From: Amyelois transitella
Taxonomy: Eukaryota; Arthropoda; Insecta; Lepidoptera; Pyralidae
Length of the DNA: 64,000 bases
Direction: 5' to 3'
Assembly: GCF_032362555.1 (NCBI RefSeq)
Contig: NC_083506.1
Span: 3,457,501 to 3,521,500 of the forward strand
The translations under genes were made by a program, and so were the position numbers. Shown here piece by piece: positions 49,501-58,400 of this stretch (position 1 is the first letter of the stretch; each line of letters begins with the position of its first letter). The notes below the pieces were generated by a model. It saw nothing but the letters and a program-made list of their open reading frames with translations, searched no databases and was not told the origin of the DNA.

Positions 49501-51547
49501 GGTCGTCTGCTGAACAAGCAGAACGTATTCGACGACTTCCAAGCGGCGGCAGAGTATCTCATCGCTGAGAAATACACCAAGCCTTCCCTCATCACCATAC
49601 AGGGAGGGTCTAACGGGGGGCTGTTAGTGGCCGCTTGTATCAATCAGAGACCGGATTTGTATGGAGCGGCCATCGTGCAGGTCGGGTGAGTAACTTTGTA
49701 TATATACTGTTAATAATGTTAATGACTCAGGTTCTGAGCCGAGTGCCTCATCGCTGAGAAATACACGAAGCCTTCCATCATCGCTATATCATAATATGTA
49801 CTATGCGGAGGGTCTGACAAAAGGTGCAAGTCGCCGCTTGTATCAATCAGATGGCGAATTTTTATGGAGCAACCATTGTGAGCAACTTTGTCTAGTCTAA
49901 GGTTCTAAGCGATTCACTAAGCTTTTCATAAAAGCAAATACGATGAAGCGAAACATTGAAATTTCAACTTTATTGGAGTTCAAACTTCCAGATCTTGACG
50001 TGTAACTATGAGCCGTCTGATGATATGTCTGACACTTAGGTTAAAAACTGACACCCCATCCTTGTTGTCAAAGGCGCATCTCTGATTCCTCCTGACGCCA
50101 AAAGGAATAAGGAAATAAACAAGCGATGTAATAAATTCAAATGGTCCTTTAACACCACAAAGAAGACATTTCAAACAATATAAATAAATCAATAAATAAT
50201 CCTTTGCAGAGTGCTAGACATGCTGCGGTTCCAGAAGTTCACGATCGGACACGCGTGGACGTCGGACTACGGCAGCTCCGACAACGAGACGCAGTTCCGC
50301 AACCTCATCAAATACAGTCCGCTGCACAACATACACGTGCCAGATGATGGTGAATAGACAAGTTTTACTAGTTCATTTTAGAAAATACGTGTTGTTTGTT
50401 TAGAAAAGTGGAATGTTGATTGTTAAAAAAAAGAACAAAATGTGTAAAAAATCTATTTCGCTATTCTCTAAGGGGGAGGTTGGCGAATAAAATTAATTTT
50501 AGACTATGAGTGCAAGTTCAATTAAAGACTATCTGTTGTATGTTTATATACAAATCATTCAAACAGTATATAGTGCCGTGTGTTCCAGGCACCAATGAAA
50601 AAAGAATAGGATCACTCCATCTCTTTCCCATGGATGTCGTAAAAGGCGACTAAGGGATAGGCTGACATAATTGGGATTCTTTTTTTTTTAGGCGATGGGC
50701 TAGCAACCTGTCACTATTTGAATCTCAATTCTATCATAAAGCCAAATAGCTGAACGTGGCCATTCAGTCTTCAAGACTGTTGGCTCTGTCTACCCCGCAA
50801 GGGATATAGACGTGACAATATGTATGTTTGTTTGTAGTATATACTGCATTAAAATCCTTTTGGTGTTTTAAAATATAGCTTTGAAACAGTCACTAGGCAG
50901 GTGACAACTTTGTTTTATACTATGATACTGTATATATCCAGAGAGACCGGAATACCCCGCGACGTTAGTCCTGACGGCGGACCACGACGACCGCGTGGTG
51001 CCGCTGCACTCGCTCAAGTTCATCGCGGCGCTGCAGCACGCGGCCAGAAACTCGAGGCAGAAGCGACCTCTGTTGGCGAGAGTAGACACTAAGGCCGGAC
51101 ATGGAGGTGGCAAACCTACTACTAAAATTGTAAGTACGCTATATTTTGTACTTCTTTGTGCAAGTTGAAGTTCTGCGCAGTGAGACATTCGCGACAGAAG
51201 AGAGTTCAACTGGCGCTAATGAAAGAAACTGTATTAATGATTAGTCTAAGAGTTAACCGAAGCTTTTCTCACTTTAGTTTTACTGAGAAACTTAACGTTT
51301 CTCGTCCATCATTTTAGAAACGCACTTAAGTGCGACAATATACTCTAGATATATTGAATCTAGAGTTTACCGAAGCTTTTCTCACTTTAATTTTACTGAG
51401 AAACTTAACGTTTCTCGGCCATCATTTTAGAAACGCACTTAAGTGCGACAATATACTCAAGATATATTTATTTGTTGACAGATTGACGAGAACACGGACA
51501 TCTTGTGTTTCATGACGCAGGCGCTGGGCCTCAAGTTTGTAAAGTGA
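37380..51547 (+). CDS. PREP: Prolyl endopeptidase (prolyl oligopeptidase, S9A), complete gene of 14 coding exons
   Basis: Exons: 37380-37523, 40389-40612, 41915-42102, 42433-42515, 43318-43460, 45815-45971, 46577-46777, 47150-47335, 48087-48200, 48600-48748, 49473-49685, 50210-50349, 50942-51129, 51482-51547. They total 2196 nt, or 731 residues from the first ATG and 705 from the second (37458); the mammalian enzyme is about 710. The enzyme cleaves short peptides after proline. A seven-bladed beta-propeller (about exons 2-9) gates an alpha/beta-hydrolase domain. The catalytic triad is complete: Ser576 in GGSNGG, Asp663 in ADHDDRV, His701 in KAGHG (731-residue numbering). [13 protein letters not shown] and [10 protein letters not shown] motifs and the WLEDPDS start are family hallmarks. 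The 3' end converges on staufen. Confidence 0.95.
37524..40388 (+). other. PREP intron 1, 2.9 kb
   Basis: AT-rich. It holds a family C stub at 38447-38492 (TACATACATACATAAAATCG, TTCATGCAAGCTCG) and otherwise no repeat family or frame that I recognise. This is the usual place for enhancers, but no motif cluster stands out. Confidence 0.6.
41358..41640 (-). repeat. Repeat family A: two facing fragments in PREP intron 2
   Basis: 41358-41500 has GTGCCGTGCGGTACCCGGCA to GGCTATGGACTAGCAACCTT (minus orientation). 41570-41640 has GTTGCTAGCCAATCGTCTAC, then TAAGCCTATCTCTTA (plus orientation). Together they form an imperfect inverted pair. Confidence 0.6.
42145..42186 (+). pseudogene. Echo of PREP exon 3 in the following intron
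   Basis: CAGGCAGCCGCTTCACGGAA followed by GATGGCGCCACGTTTT repeats the exon 3 segment at about 41999-42045 almost exactly, 45 bp after the exon's donor. It then runs into a family A copy. Confidence 0.8.
42186..42388 (-). repeat. Repeat family A copy just upstream of PREP exon 4
   Basis: Lacks the CACACGGCAC end. It keeps the GGCGATGGGCTAGCAACCTG and CTACCCCGCAACGGATATAG blocks and ends GTCTGTATGTT, 44 bp before exon 4. Confidence 0.7.
42530..42748 (-). repeat. Repeat family A copy immediately after PREP exon 4
   Basis: Begins 14 bp past the exon 4 donor (CACCAATATAAAAAGAAGAA) and ends CGTGATTATATGTATGTAAG. With the preceding copy it brackets the 83-nt exon 4. Confidence 0.75.
43013..43255 (+). 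repeat. Composite of repeat families E and B before PREP exon 5
   Basis: 43013-43165 is family E (TTCACAACATTGGTTGACGA, GGTAACAAACTGCACTGCAG). It breaks off at TGAAATGTGGAC and continues as family B (CTCCGTATCCTTGCAGGAGA, CAGTTGCCTGAATGTGCAGG). One element appears to have inserted into, or been captured by, the other. Confidence 0.65.
44201..44216. repeat. (CT)n microsatellite
   Basis: A short uninterrupted TCTCTC run in PREP intron 5. Confidence 0.9.
44711..45069 (+). repeat. Left arm of a long inverted repeat (PREP intron 5), with an internal ~97-bp tandem duplication
   Basis: The sequence from GTTTTTTATATCTTGACGAC to GCTGTAAAATTTGGGTCAGG reappears in reverse complement at 46884-47131. 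Within it the block AACCAAAACAAAAGGGAGAA ... AACACCTCATTTTAGAAATA occurs twice in tandem. The right arm has it once. Confidence 0.8.
46035..46080 (+). pseudogene. Weak echo of PREP exon 6
   Basis: CCTGCTGTTCGTTGCCGGGT followed by TCAAC resembles the exon's CCTGTTGTTCTTCGCTGAGC TCAAC (19 of 25 positions by eye). It lies about 70 bp after the exon's donor. Confidence 0.35.
46378..46419. repeat. Perfect 19-bp-arm hairpin in PREP intron 6
   Basis: GAAGTTTGTAACATTGCTA, the loop ACAT, then the exact reverse complement. It lies between the two long inverted arms. The arms are too short for a typical animal pre-miRNA. Confidence 0.85.
46884..47131 (-). repeat. Right arm of the long inverted repeat (PREP intron 7)
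   Basis: Reverse complement of 44711-45069 with scattered substitutions. Key blocks are TGAGGTGTTAACATTTAAAC, CTAATTTAGGGTTTGCAGAG and CCCTTTTGTTTTGGTTTCTT, ending CGTCAAGATATAAAAAA. It ends about 18 bp before the exon 8 acceptor. Confidence 0.8.
47405..47580 (+). pseudogene. Echoes of PREP exon 8 in the following intron
   Basis: 47518-47575 repeats the exon's GGGGTCAGTGGTGGGATTCT, then CGGCAAGAAG and CGGAGATCTTC, with a TAA introduced. A weaker echo lies at 47410-47436 (GAGATTCCTCGGCATGAAGG). Both are downstream of the source exon and in the same orientation. Confidence 0.75.
48448..48490 (+). mobile_element. Retroposon end fragment (PREP intron 9)
   Basis: CCCTACTAATATTATAAATG then CGAAAAC, a common non-LTR retroposon edge in insects. 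Confidence 0.45.
48920..49012 (+). pseudogene. Echo of PREP exon 10
   Basis: Matches the exon in order: AAGCTTCGGCGTCA, then AACGGCGTCGTCGCTACGCC and CAACATTCGGGGAG against AACGGAGTCGTCGCTATACC and CAACATTCGCGGAG. The stretch that encodes the IPNIRGGG motif is the best preserved. It lies about 170 bp after the donor. Confidence 0.75.
49181..49339 (+). mobile_element. MITE with terminal inverted repeats (PREP intron 10)
   Basis: Ends with the reverse complement of its start (TACTCGATCAAACG near the left, TTTGATCGAGTAAAACTCGC and ACTAACCCCT at the right). The interior contains CATCGCGTTACCACTAGGTG. A better preserved copy is at 57965-58138. No coding capacity is seen, so it is a non-autonomous DNA transposon. 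Confidence 0.7.
49739..49905 (+). pseudogene. Echo of PREP exon 11, including the active-site region
   Basis: GAGTGCCTCATCGCTGAGAA, ATACACGAAGCCTTCCATCA, GCGGAGGGTCTGACAAAAGG, CGCCGCTTGTATCAATCAGA and TTTTTATGGAGCAACCATTG track exon 11 nearly end to end. The catalytic codon region (GGAGGGTCTAACGGGGGG in the exon) is broken by indels and stops. It starts about 50 bp after the donor. Confidence 0.85.
50573..50835 (-). repeat. Repeat family A, full-length copy (PREP intron 12)
   Basis: Runs from AGTGCCGTGTGTTCCAGGCA to GATATAGACGTGACAATATG plus TATGTTTG, 106 bp before exon 13. Confidence 0.8.
51256..51481 (+). repeat. Tandem duplication of a ~113-bp unit directly before the last PREP exon
   Basis: ACCGAAGCTTTTCTCACTTT ... 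GAAACTTAACGTTTCTCG ... CGCACTTAAGTGCGACAATA occurs twice, head to tail. Each unit has the 14-bp perfect palindrome CGCACTTAAGTGCG. The second unit ends about 20 bp before the acceptor of exon 14. Confidence 0.88.
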
Positions 51548-51708
51548 ACGCACCGCCATACTCTACACGCAACGAAATAGTATTAATGACTGAGATGCAA
51601 TTAGTATTATGTAAATACGAGTACCAACCACAGCCTGGTAAAGATTACCTCGGGTCTCCGCGAAGACTGGTGATATTGTTACGCATTGCTACTATTTTTT
51701 ATTATAAT

Positions 51709-51714
51709 AATAAA
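51709..51714 (+). terminator. PREP: Candidate PREP polyadenylation signal
   Basis: AATAAA 162 bp after the stop, followed by a T-rich stretch (CTGTTTTTATTTTTACG) as expected downstream of a cleavage site. The 3' UTR would be about 180 nt. Confidence 0.5.
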
Positions 51715-51934
51715 ACTCTGTTTTTATTTTTACGTTCGTTTTTGTCCATAATTTACTCTAGGCAATTCCATAATAGATTACTTTTACTGGCACAGTTGAG
51801 AAGAAGCAGTGTAAAATATCTATAGTTACATGATCAATATTTCTATGCAATACTATCGCCGACAGTATCGTTAGTCTGATAATTATCACGGTTAGATACA
51901 ATTAGTTTTTTCCAATAGTATTGCAACAAAACTA

Positions 51935-52091
51935 GGGCCAACAGTCATGAAAAGACTCAAAGACAAAGTTCAGCTGTTTGGCAAAATGCTAGAATTGAGA
52001 TTCAAATAGTGACAGGTTGTTAGCCCATCGCCTAGAAGAATCCCAAGTTACAACATCCATAGAATAATATTGGTGAGGAACCACAGGGCAC
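51935..52091 (+). repeat. Repeat family A, truncated copy between PREP and staufen
   Basis: GGGCCAACAGTCATGAAAAG to GGAACCACAGGGCAC. The microsatellite end is missing. It lies in the short gap between the convergent gene ends. Confidence 0.65.
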
Positions 52092-52127
52092 TATGAATAA
52101 ATGAAAAACAATGTTAATATTTTTAAC

Positions 52128-52133
52128 TTTATT
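52128..52133 (-). terminator. stau: Candidate staufen polyadenylation signal
   Basis: AATAAA on the minus strand (TTTATT on plus), at the edge where recognisable repeats begin. It would give a 3' UTR of about 1.7 kb. Other TTTATT hexamers occur nearer the stop, so this is one choice among several. Confidence 0.35.
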
Positions 52134-53834
52134 GTTGTATACTTACAATAGTTTGCTATAAGCACGAAATTCAGCTGGGACTTGCTCCACCCACGTTGTA
52201 TAAAATATTAGTTACTTACAACAAAATAAATAAAACCCTTCTTAATGCCCTTGTGGCGTTTTCTTTATCCAATTACAATTTCTTTATGTATCGCAGTTAC
52301 CGTGCAACTTTCAACACGAAGAAATTTCACAATGGCCTCGATTTAAAATCGTTTTAACAAATAACGAAGAAATCAGTACAATATACAAAAATAACTTAAT
52401 AAAACCGCTATTCCGAAATGAACGGTCAAGTTTACAAGCGTTTACGAGTACATTTTATTTCTACAAATGTATTCGATGCGCCTAAATAAACTTACTAACT
52501 TAAAATAAGTAAAATTCATTTATCGGACCCATTACAATGAAATGTACAATCAGGAAAAGGTACATCGTACTAGTGTCGGCGTCCGCGTGCCAACGCAGGC
52601 GTACGGCTCGCAGTCGCCGATGAATCGTAAACACTATATTATTTTAACAACTAGAAAAAAATCTATATATTAGTCGAAAACGTTACAATAGATTACATGC
52701 ATTAGATTCAGAGCCTAAAACTATAAGCAATAACCTTATCCTACGTCGATAGGGGCTCGCAAGATCGCGTGTCAAATATCCGTCATAACTTACGTCTAAA
52801 TTACACATTTCAAAGCTTAGGGTCGGGGAAATTTGCAAACGCTCACCCACTAGTGGTTTATTTAAAAATCGAGGCCACAAATGTTATAATCGCCGTCCTC
52901 TCCGCTCCGACAACGAGACGCATTAACTGGAGGCGGGGACCACGGCGATTACGATTAAGCTAAACTAAGGAGACACCATGGCCGCATGATGTAACTTTAG
53001 CGTTTGTCGGGACGCTCGCCGGGGGACGGCGGCAACACTCGTAACAAGCACATTAAAATATTTAAAACCTTAAACTCGCAAAGGTTCAAACTTTAACGCT
53101 CTAACATTTAACAATATGAATATCAGGTTAGCTCGCCCGGCCCCGGCGCCCGCCGCGCCCCGACCAACTGTTTTGGTTTGGCTTCACAGCCTCAGTTTCG
53201 TAATATATTCGTTTCTACATAATTTTATTCATAATTTATGTCAATTACTACCTAACAATAGATCGCCGGCCACATTTCTCAAACGCGCCCGGCGAATACA
53301 ATAACGTTGCTGTTATAGAATTATACGTTTGACTATCTTGAACTATTCTTAAATACATAATTTATATGAGATGCGTTTTAACTGAGACCGACTACCCCAT
53401 AGTGAAACGTAAAACTCGTTTTGTTACTTAAAATACACCAATAAATATAACAATAACTATTATATATAGAAAATCCTAAATTAGTCCTAGTTTGTGAGCG
53501 GCAGTTTTCGTTAAAAGTTCGCGAGTAACTAAAATAGCTTCTTGCAGTTCGTAAAAATAACATAAAATATACATATTAAATTCTAAAATAAGAATTGTTT
53601 TGAATAACAAAAAGTACTAAGTATTGTTGCAAGACCCGAGATCAAATAGTCGCGTTGGTAAATAAATAAGTCGTACTACGAGGATAAAATAAAGAATATT
53701 ATTTTAAACGAAATGAAGTCGTCCCGAACTACATATTCCGCGCTGAATACACGACTGAATATTGCATAAATCAAACAATAGATCAAATGGCCGGGAGCTG
53801 AACAGGAGTCACTACACTAAGAGAAGGGACGCGC
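52134..53834 (-). other. stau: Probable staufen 3' untranslated region
   Basis: 1.7 kb between the staufen stop and the candidate poly(A) signal contain none of the repeat families that crowd the rest of the window, and no frame with coding character. Absence of insertions fits transcribed, selected sequence. This is inference from composition and position. Confidence 0.45.
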
Positions 53835-55473
53835 TCACTCGGCGATGCCGTTGGGGATCGCTTTTGCTTTGCTGGGCGTCGCGCTCGCGTTTGGGATCCT
53901 GAAAATTATTTTTTTTTTTTCAAATAATATATTTAGAAAATTTGTATGCATACAAATCAGATGTACATTCTTGAAAATGTTAATTTCGGTAAACTTATTT
54001 TCACTTCCCCAAATCACACTTCAATAGATTCCTGTGTCATGGGGGTACTGTAAAAAGTAAATGAGGTTATTTCCGATTTACAAGCTTTGCTTGCGCACAC
54101 TGGATTTCGAAGCTTAATGACGGGTGATGAAATTGGAAACTCCGCAGATGAGAGAGTGAGAGAATGTTAGGTCACTGGTCGTGCGACAGCTGCGTGACGT
54201 CACAGTACTCACTGCAAGGGTTGCGGCGCGGCGTCGAGCCCCATGAGCGCCAGCGCCCGCAGCGCGGCGAGCGAGCACTGCTCGTGCGACAGCTGCGTGG
54301 AGGCGCCGCCGCCGTGGCACATCACCGGCGGCTCCGTCGACAGCGACACCAGAGACAGGTACTCGCCGTGGTTGCGCTGGAATGAACGGAAATTTTATTA
54401 ATGGCTGGAAATAAAAAGAAAAATAAAATACAAAATTCGAATACACAGAGTTCAATAATTATACAGCAGGCTTTCAATACAGCCAGTATTGAAAGCCTGC
54501 TGTATACTGACAATAGAACAGATCATGCAGTCGTACTCATGCACACGATATACTTCCTCGTACAATATATCTTACCTTGGGGAAGTCTGAGAACTGAACC
54601 GTGAAACCCAGCAACTGCGACAAGTACATGAGTTGGTCCTTCGCGCCCGGAGACGAACCGTTGCCCGGAGTTGTTTCGGTAACACCTAGCAATTTAAAAT
54701 CAACATCAAGGTTACAGCTTTGCATGACGAAATTCTGGAGCGGTCGTTGGCCTATGCACAGTTCAATAATATAATTTTTACGTCATTTTTTTCATCGAGA
54801 GATTTGTTGACAGAACTTTTCATATATTAACACAAAAGCAAAAGTCTATTATGGCAACAGATCGGTCAGTCAAACACCTGTCAAAGATCTGTGGCAGACC
54901 CTTTTAATGGTCTAGCAACCTGTCACTATCCACCAAATCCACTAAACTTGGCCTTTGTCACTATCGGCTTTGTTTAACTTTTAGGTCGTGACGTATTCGT
55001 GTGCAGAAGAAAGAAATTCAGTATGCGCAACATCTTGTCAAATAATAAATTCTACGTGTTTAAAATTTGACATAGTTGGAGTGATTAGCGACACGCCAAG
55101 AAAAGGACATCTAGCTACTACCTAACGAAATTCAAACACTGATTATACCTACATTCATACATATCATTACGTCTATACCCCTTGCAGGGTAGAATTGAGA
55201 TTCAAATAGTAACAGGTCGCTAGCCCATCACCTTAAAGAATAATCCCAAGTTTATAAGCCAATTTCTTAGTCGCTTTTACGACGTCCATGGGAAAGAAAT
55301 GGTGTGTTCTGTGTTCCTATTTCTACGCTTTTATTCTACTTTCATCGCCTTGCTTAACTATCTACACGAGTATATAACAGTATCATACCGTTCTGCGCGC
55401 CTCGCTGGTGGTAGTCCATGAGCAATACGCCCGGTACTGGCTGCCGAGCGTCGCCACCGCCGCCTTCCGACTC
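53835..55473 (-). CDS. stau: Staufen dsRBD5 and C-terminus (visible exons 11-14)
   Basis: Exon 11 has PVPGVLLMDYHQRG, matching the conserved motif between dsRBD4 and 5. Exon 12: GAKDQLMYLSQLLGFTVQFS. Exon 13: NHGEYLSLVSLSTEPPVMCH ... LSHEQCSLAALRALALMGLD. Exon 14 adds IPNASATPSKAKAIPNGIAE and TGA. Helix 2 has no lysines, as expected for the protein-binding dsRBD5. If intron 13 is not removed, translation ends in PLQ at 54209-54211. Confidence 0.88.
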
Positions 55474-58400
55474 CTGGGAATCATTGTTATTGAAACGAGT
55501 TATACAATCATTAGTCTATTATATTAAGAATGATAAAGTTGGTTTACAGGTTAATCACACAATTGATAATCACAACTTATTCATGACATTTGAATACATA
55601 TAACACGGAGTTCGGAAAAGAAAAAGATTTACTTCTCATGCGGGCAGAGTCGCCAATAAAAGCTAGTAGAGCATGTAACAAAAGCCCCAATATCACCCGA
55701 GCATCTTGCTGGGAAGCTTGTGAAGGACTTATTTATCGGTTTTTTGCCAAAGAACAAGTTTAAAAATGCCTCTGTTGAAAAAATCATAAAACTACATTTA
55801 AGGCAGTTACTGACATGGCAACATTGGCATGTGATGATGTTTTTTGTCGCTAAATCTCGAGCGTTTTGACGGCACATGACAGTTTTCAACGAAATTATGG
55901 CAAACATAATATCAGAAAAGTTTATTTTATTTGCTTTTGTGTTTATATATTATTATTATTTCAAAGTACATGAGCGTGAGCGGCCACTGAAAATTTGAGC
56001 TTTAAACACTATGGAGCCTAGATTATTGGATATTAACAGTACCTTTCGTTTAGGATCGGCGTTCTTATTTGTATCTGGCGAGCCATTGACTGCGGCTTCC
56101 TGGCTATTGTTGGCAGTCGGCGACGTGGCAGTCTCTGTCGAATTAGCACTCATTTCCATGGCGAGCAGAACGTCTGGAATTTATATATTAATAGTATATT
56201 ATAAAAGAAGATACAGTTTTATCATTAAGCCATATGAACGTGGCCTTTCAGTCACAAGACACATGACAGCCTCTGTGGCGCAGCGGTAGCACGTTTGTCT
56301 GTGACACCGGAGGTCTCGGGTTCGAATCCCAGCCAGGGCATGATGAGAACTGAACTTTCTCCGATTGGCCTAGATCTTGGATGTTTATCTATACAAGTAT
56401 TTATTATAAAATATAGCACCGTTGAGTTAGTATCTCGTCAACCACGTCTCGAACTAACTTCGAGGCCAACTCGATCTGTGTAATTTGTCTCGTATATATT
56501 TAGTACTAGCGACCCGCCCCGGCTTCGCACGGGTGCAAAATTCGGAAAAAATTATACATAAAAACCTTCCTCTTGAATCACTCTACCTGTTACAAAAAAC
56601 CGCATCAAAATCCGTTGCGTAATTTTAAAGATTTAAGCATACAGACAAACAGACTAAAATAGCGAGTTTGTTTTATACTACGTAGCGATTGTTTACAAGA
56701 GCGACATGAGTAAGGATGAGAACACTGACTGTGCGCGGCGCGCCGCTTGGCGGTCTTCTTGTTGGGCCCGAGGCCGGTGGCGGCGTGCGGCGGCGCGTCG
56801 CACTGCACCAGGAACTCGCGCCGCCGCGCCGCGCCGCGCTCCTCCAGCACGCGGTACTGCGGCGAGCGCGCGCGCGCCGCGTGCCGCGCCACCGCCAGCC
56901 GCGAGATCGGGTTGTCCGCGCCGCCCGCCGCGCCGCCAGCGCACCCAGCGCCGCCCTCCTGGCGACAAATCATCGCGTTTGTTAATCGATTATGGTTTTT
57001 AAGTTTTTTATTACAAATGATAAAAAGAAGTTGCCGAAAAATTTCCTTACGTGTTCAATAATTTATTTTAAAAGGCAATATACAAATAAATATTCTATGA
57101 TCATTTTAAGCATATCTGTTACCGTTATTAATATTGAGTAAAAAAAAAATAAAACAAAGCAAAAAATAAAACAAAAAAATAAAACAAGTTTATTGTATGG
57201 AGACCTCCTTAATATATATTTTTTTTTATTTTAAGGATTTGTTATTATAGTAACATAATTTGTAAAAATTTCAGCTTTCTATCACAGTTTATAAGAAACC
57301 ACCTGGTGACAGACAGACAGACAGACAATGGTGGCTTAATAATAAAATCCGGTTTTTACCTTTCAGATACGTAATCCTCAAAACAAATTAATGCAACACT
57401 ACATTTCAAAAACATCGAATTAGTAATCGATAATTTAATTGGTTACAATATTACTACTTTACGGTTCACCTGTAATATTATCAACATTTCGATTAATGCA
57501 CTTTTCTTTATAGGTTCTTTGTAGGCGCTAAATTCGTTGGTTTTTGTAGAGGGCGCTACATTCACACGGGCGAAGCTACGATTATAAGCTACTTTTCAAT
57601 ATTACCTACCTTTATCAAGTTCCTGGGTTTCTTCTTGGTAGGTTGCGGTTTTCTCTTCTCGTGCGTGACCCGCGGCCGCAGCAGAGTGGGCGGCCAGCGA
57701 CCCTTCATCTCCTCCAACATCTTCTCGGCGGCGCGCCGCTTTGACACCTTCTTGCCGTTGCCCTCGCCCTCAGTCTCCATGTCGCCCACTGTACACGCCG
57801 TTACGAATACCTGAAATTATAAAATAAAAAACTTTATTACTTTCGTATTTTTTGTTACTTAAAAACCAAAAATGTATGTATGTAAAATTGGAGTAACGCG
57901 CATGCAAGCGCTTAGTAGACAGATTTGAAAAACAAGTAATTAGTGTCGGGTTTGCTCCATACTGAGGGGCTAGTGTCAGTTTTACTCGATCAAACGCGGC
58001 GAGCAACTAAAACGCGAATTTGTATGTGATTTGATCAGCGCCATCTAGTGGTAACGCGATGGCACTAATGCAAGAATCATACAAACTCGCGTTTACTTGC
58101 TCGACACGTTTGACCGAGTAAAACTCGCACTAACCCCTCTGATGTCTTAAGCGGAGCCAGTTACCGAGAAAAGGTTGTAGTGAAAACTATAGATCATAAT
58201 ACTCACTCTCATGTGTGGCGGGCCCCGCTCGCTCTTGACCGTGAACACGACGGAGAGGTTCCGCTTCAGCGCCAGTTCGTGTACCAGCGACACGGGCGAC
58301 TTAACTTCCGAGTTCAACGGGTCTTCGCTCTCGGACTTGGTGTCACCTGCAATATAGATATTGTACAGGTGTCTTTTGTAGTCTAAAAACAGCGCTGTTT

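Noticed and set aside
56706..57061. Overlapping plus-strand open frames at the staufen dsRBD4 exon
   Set aside because: Antisense shadows caused by the extreme GC content of the exon.
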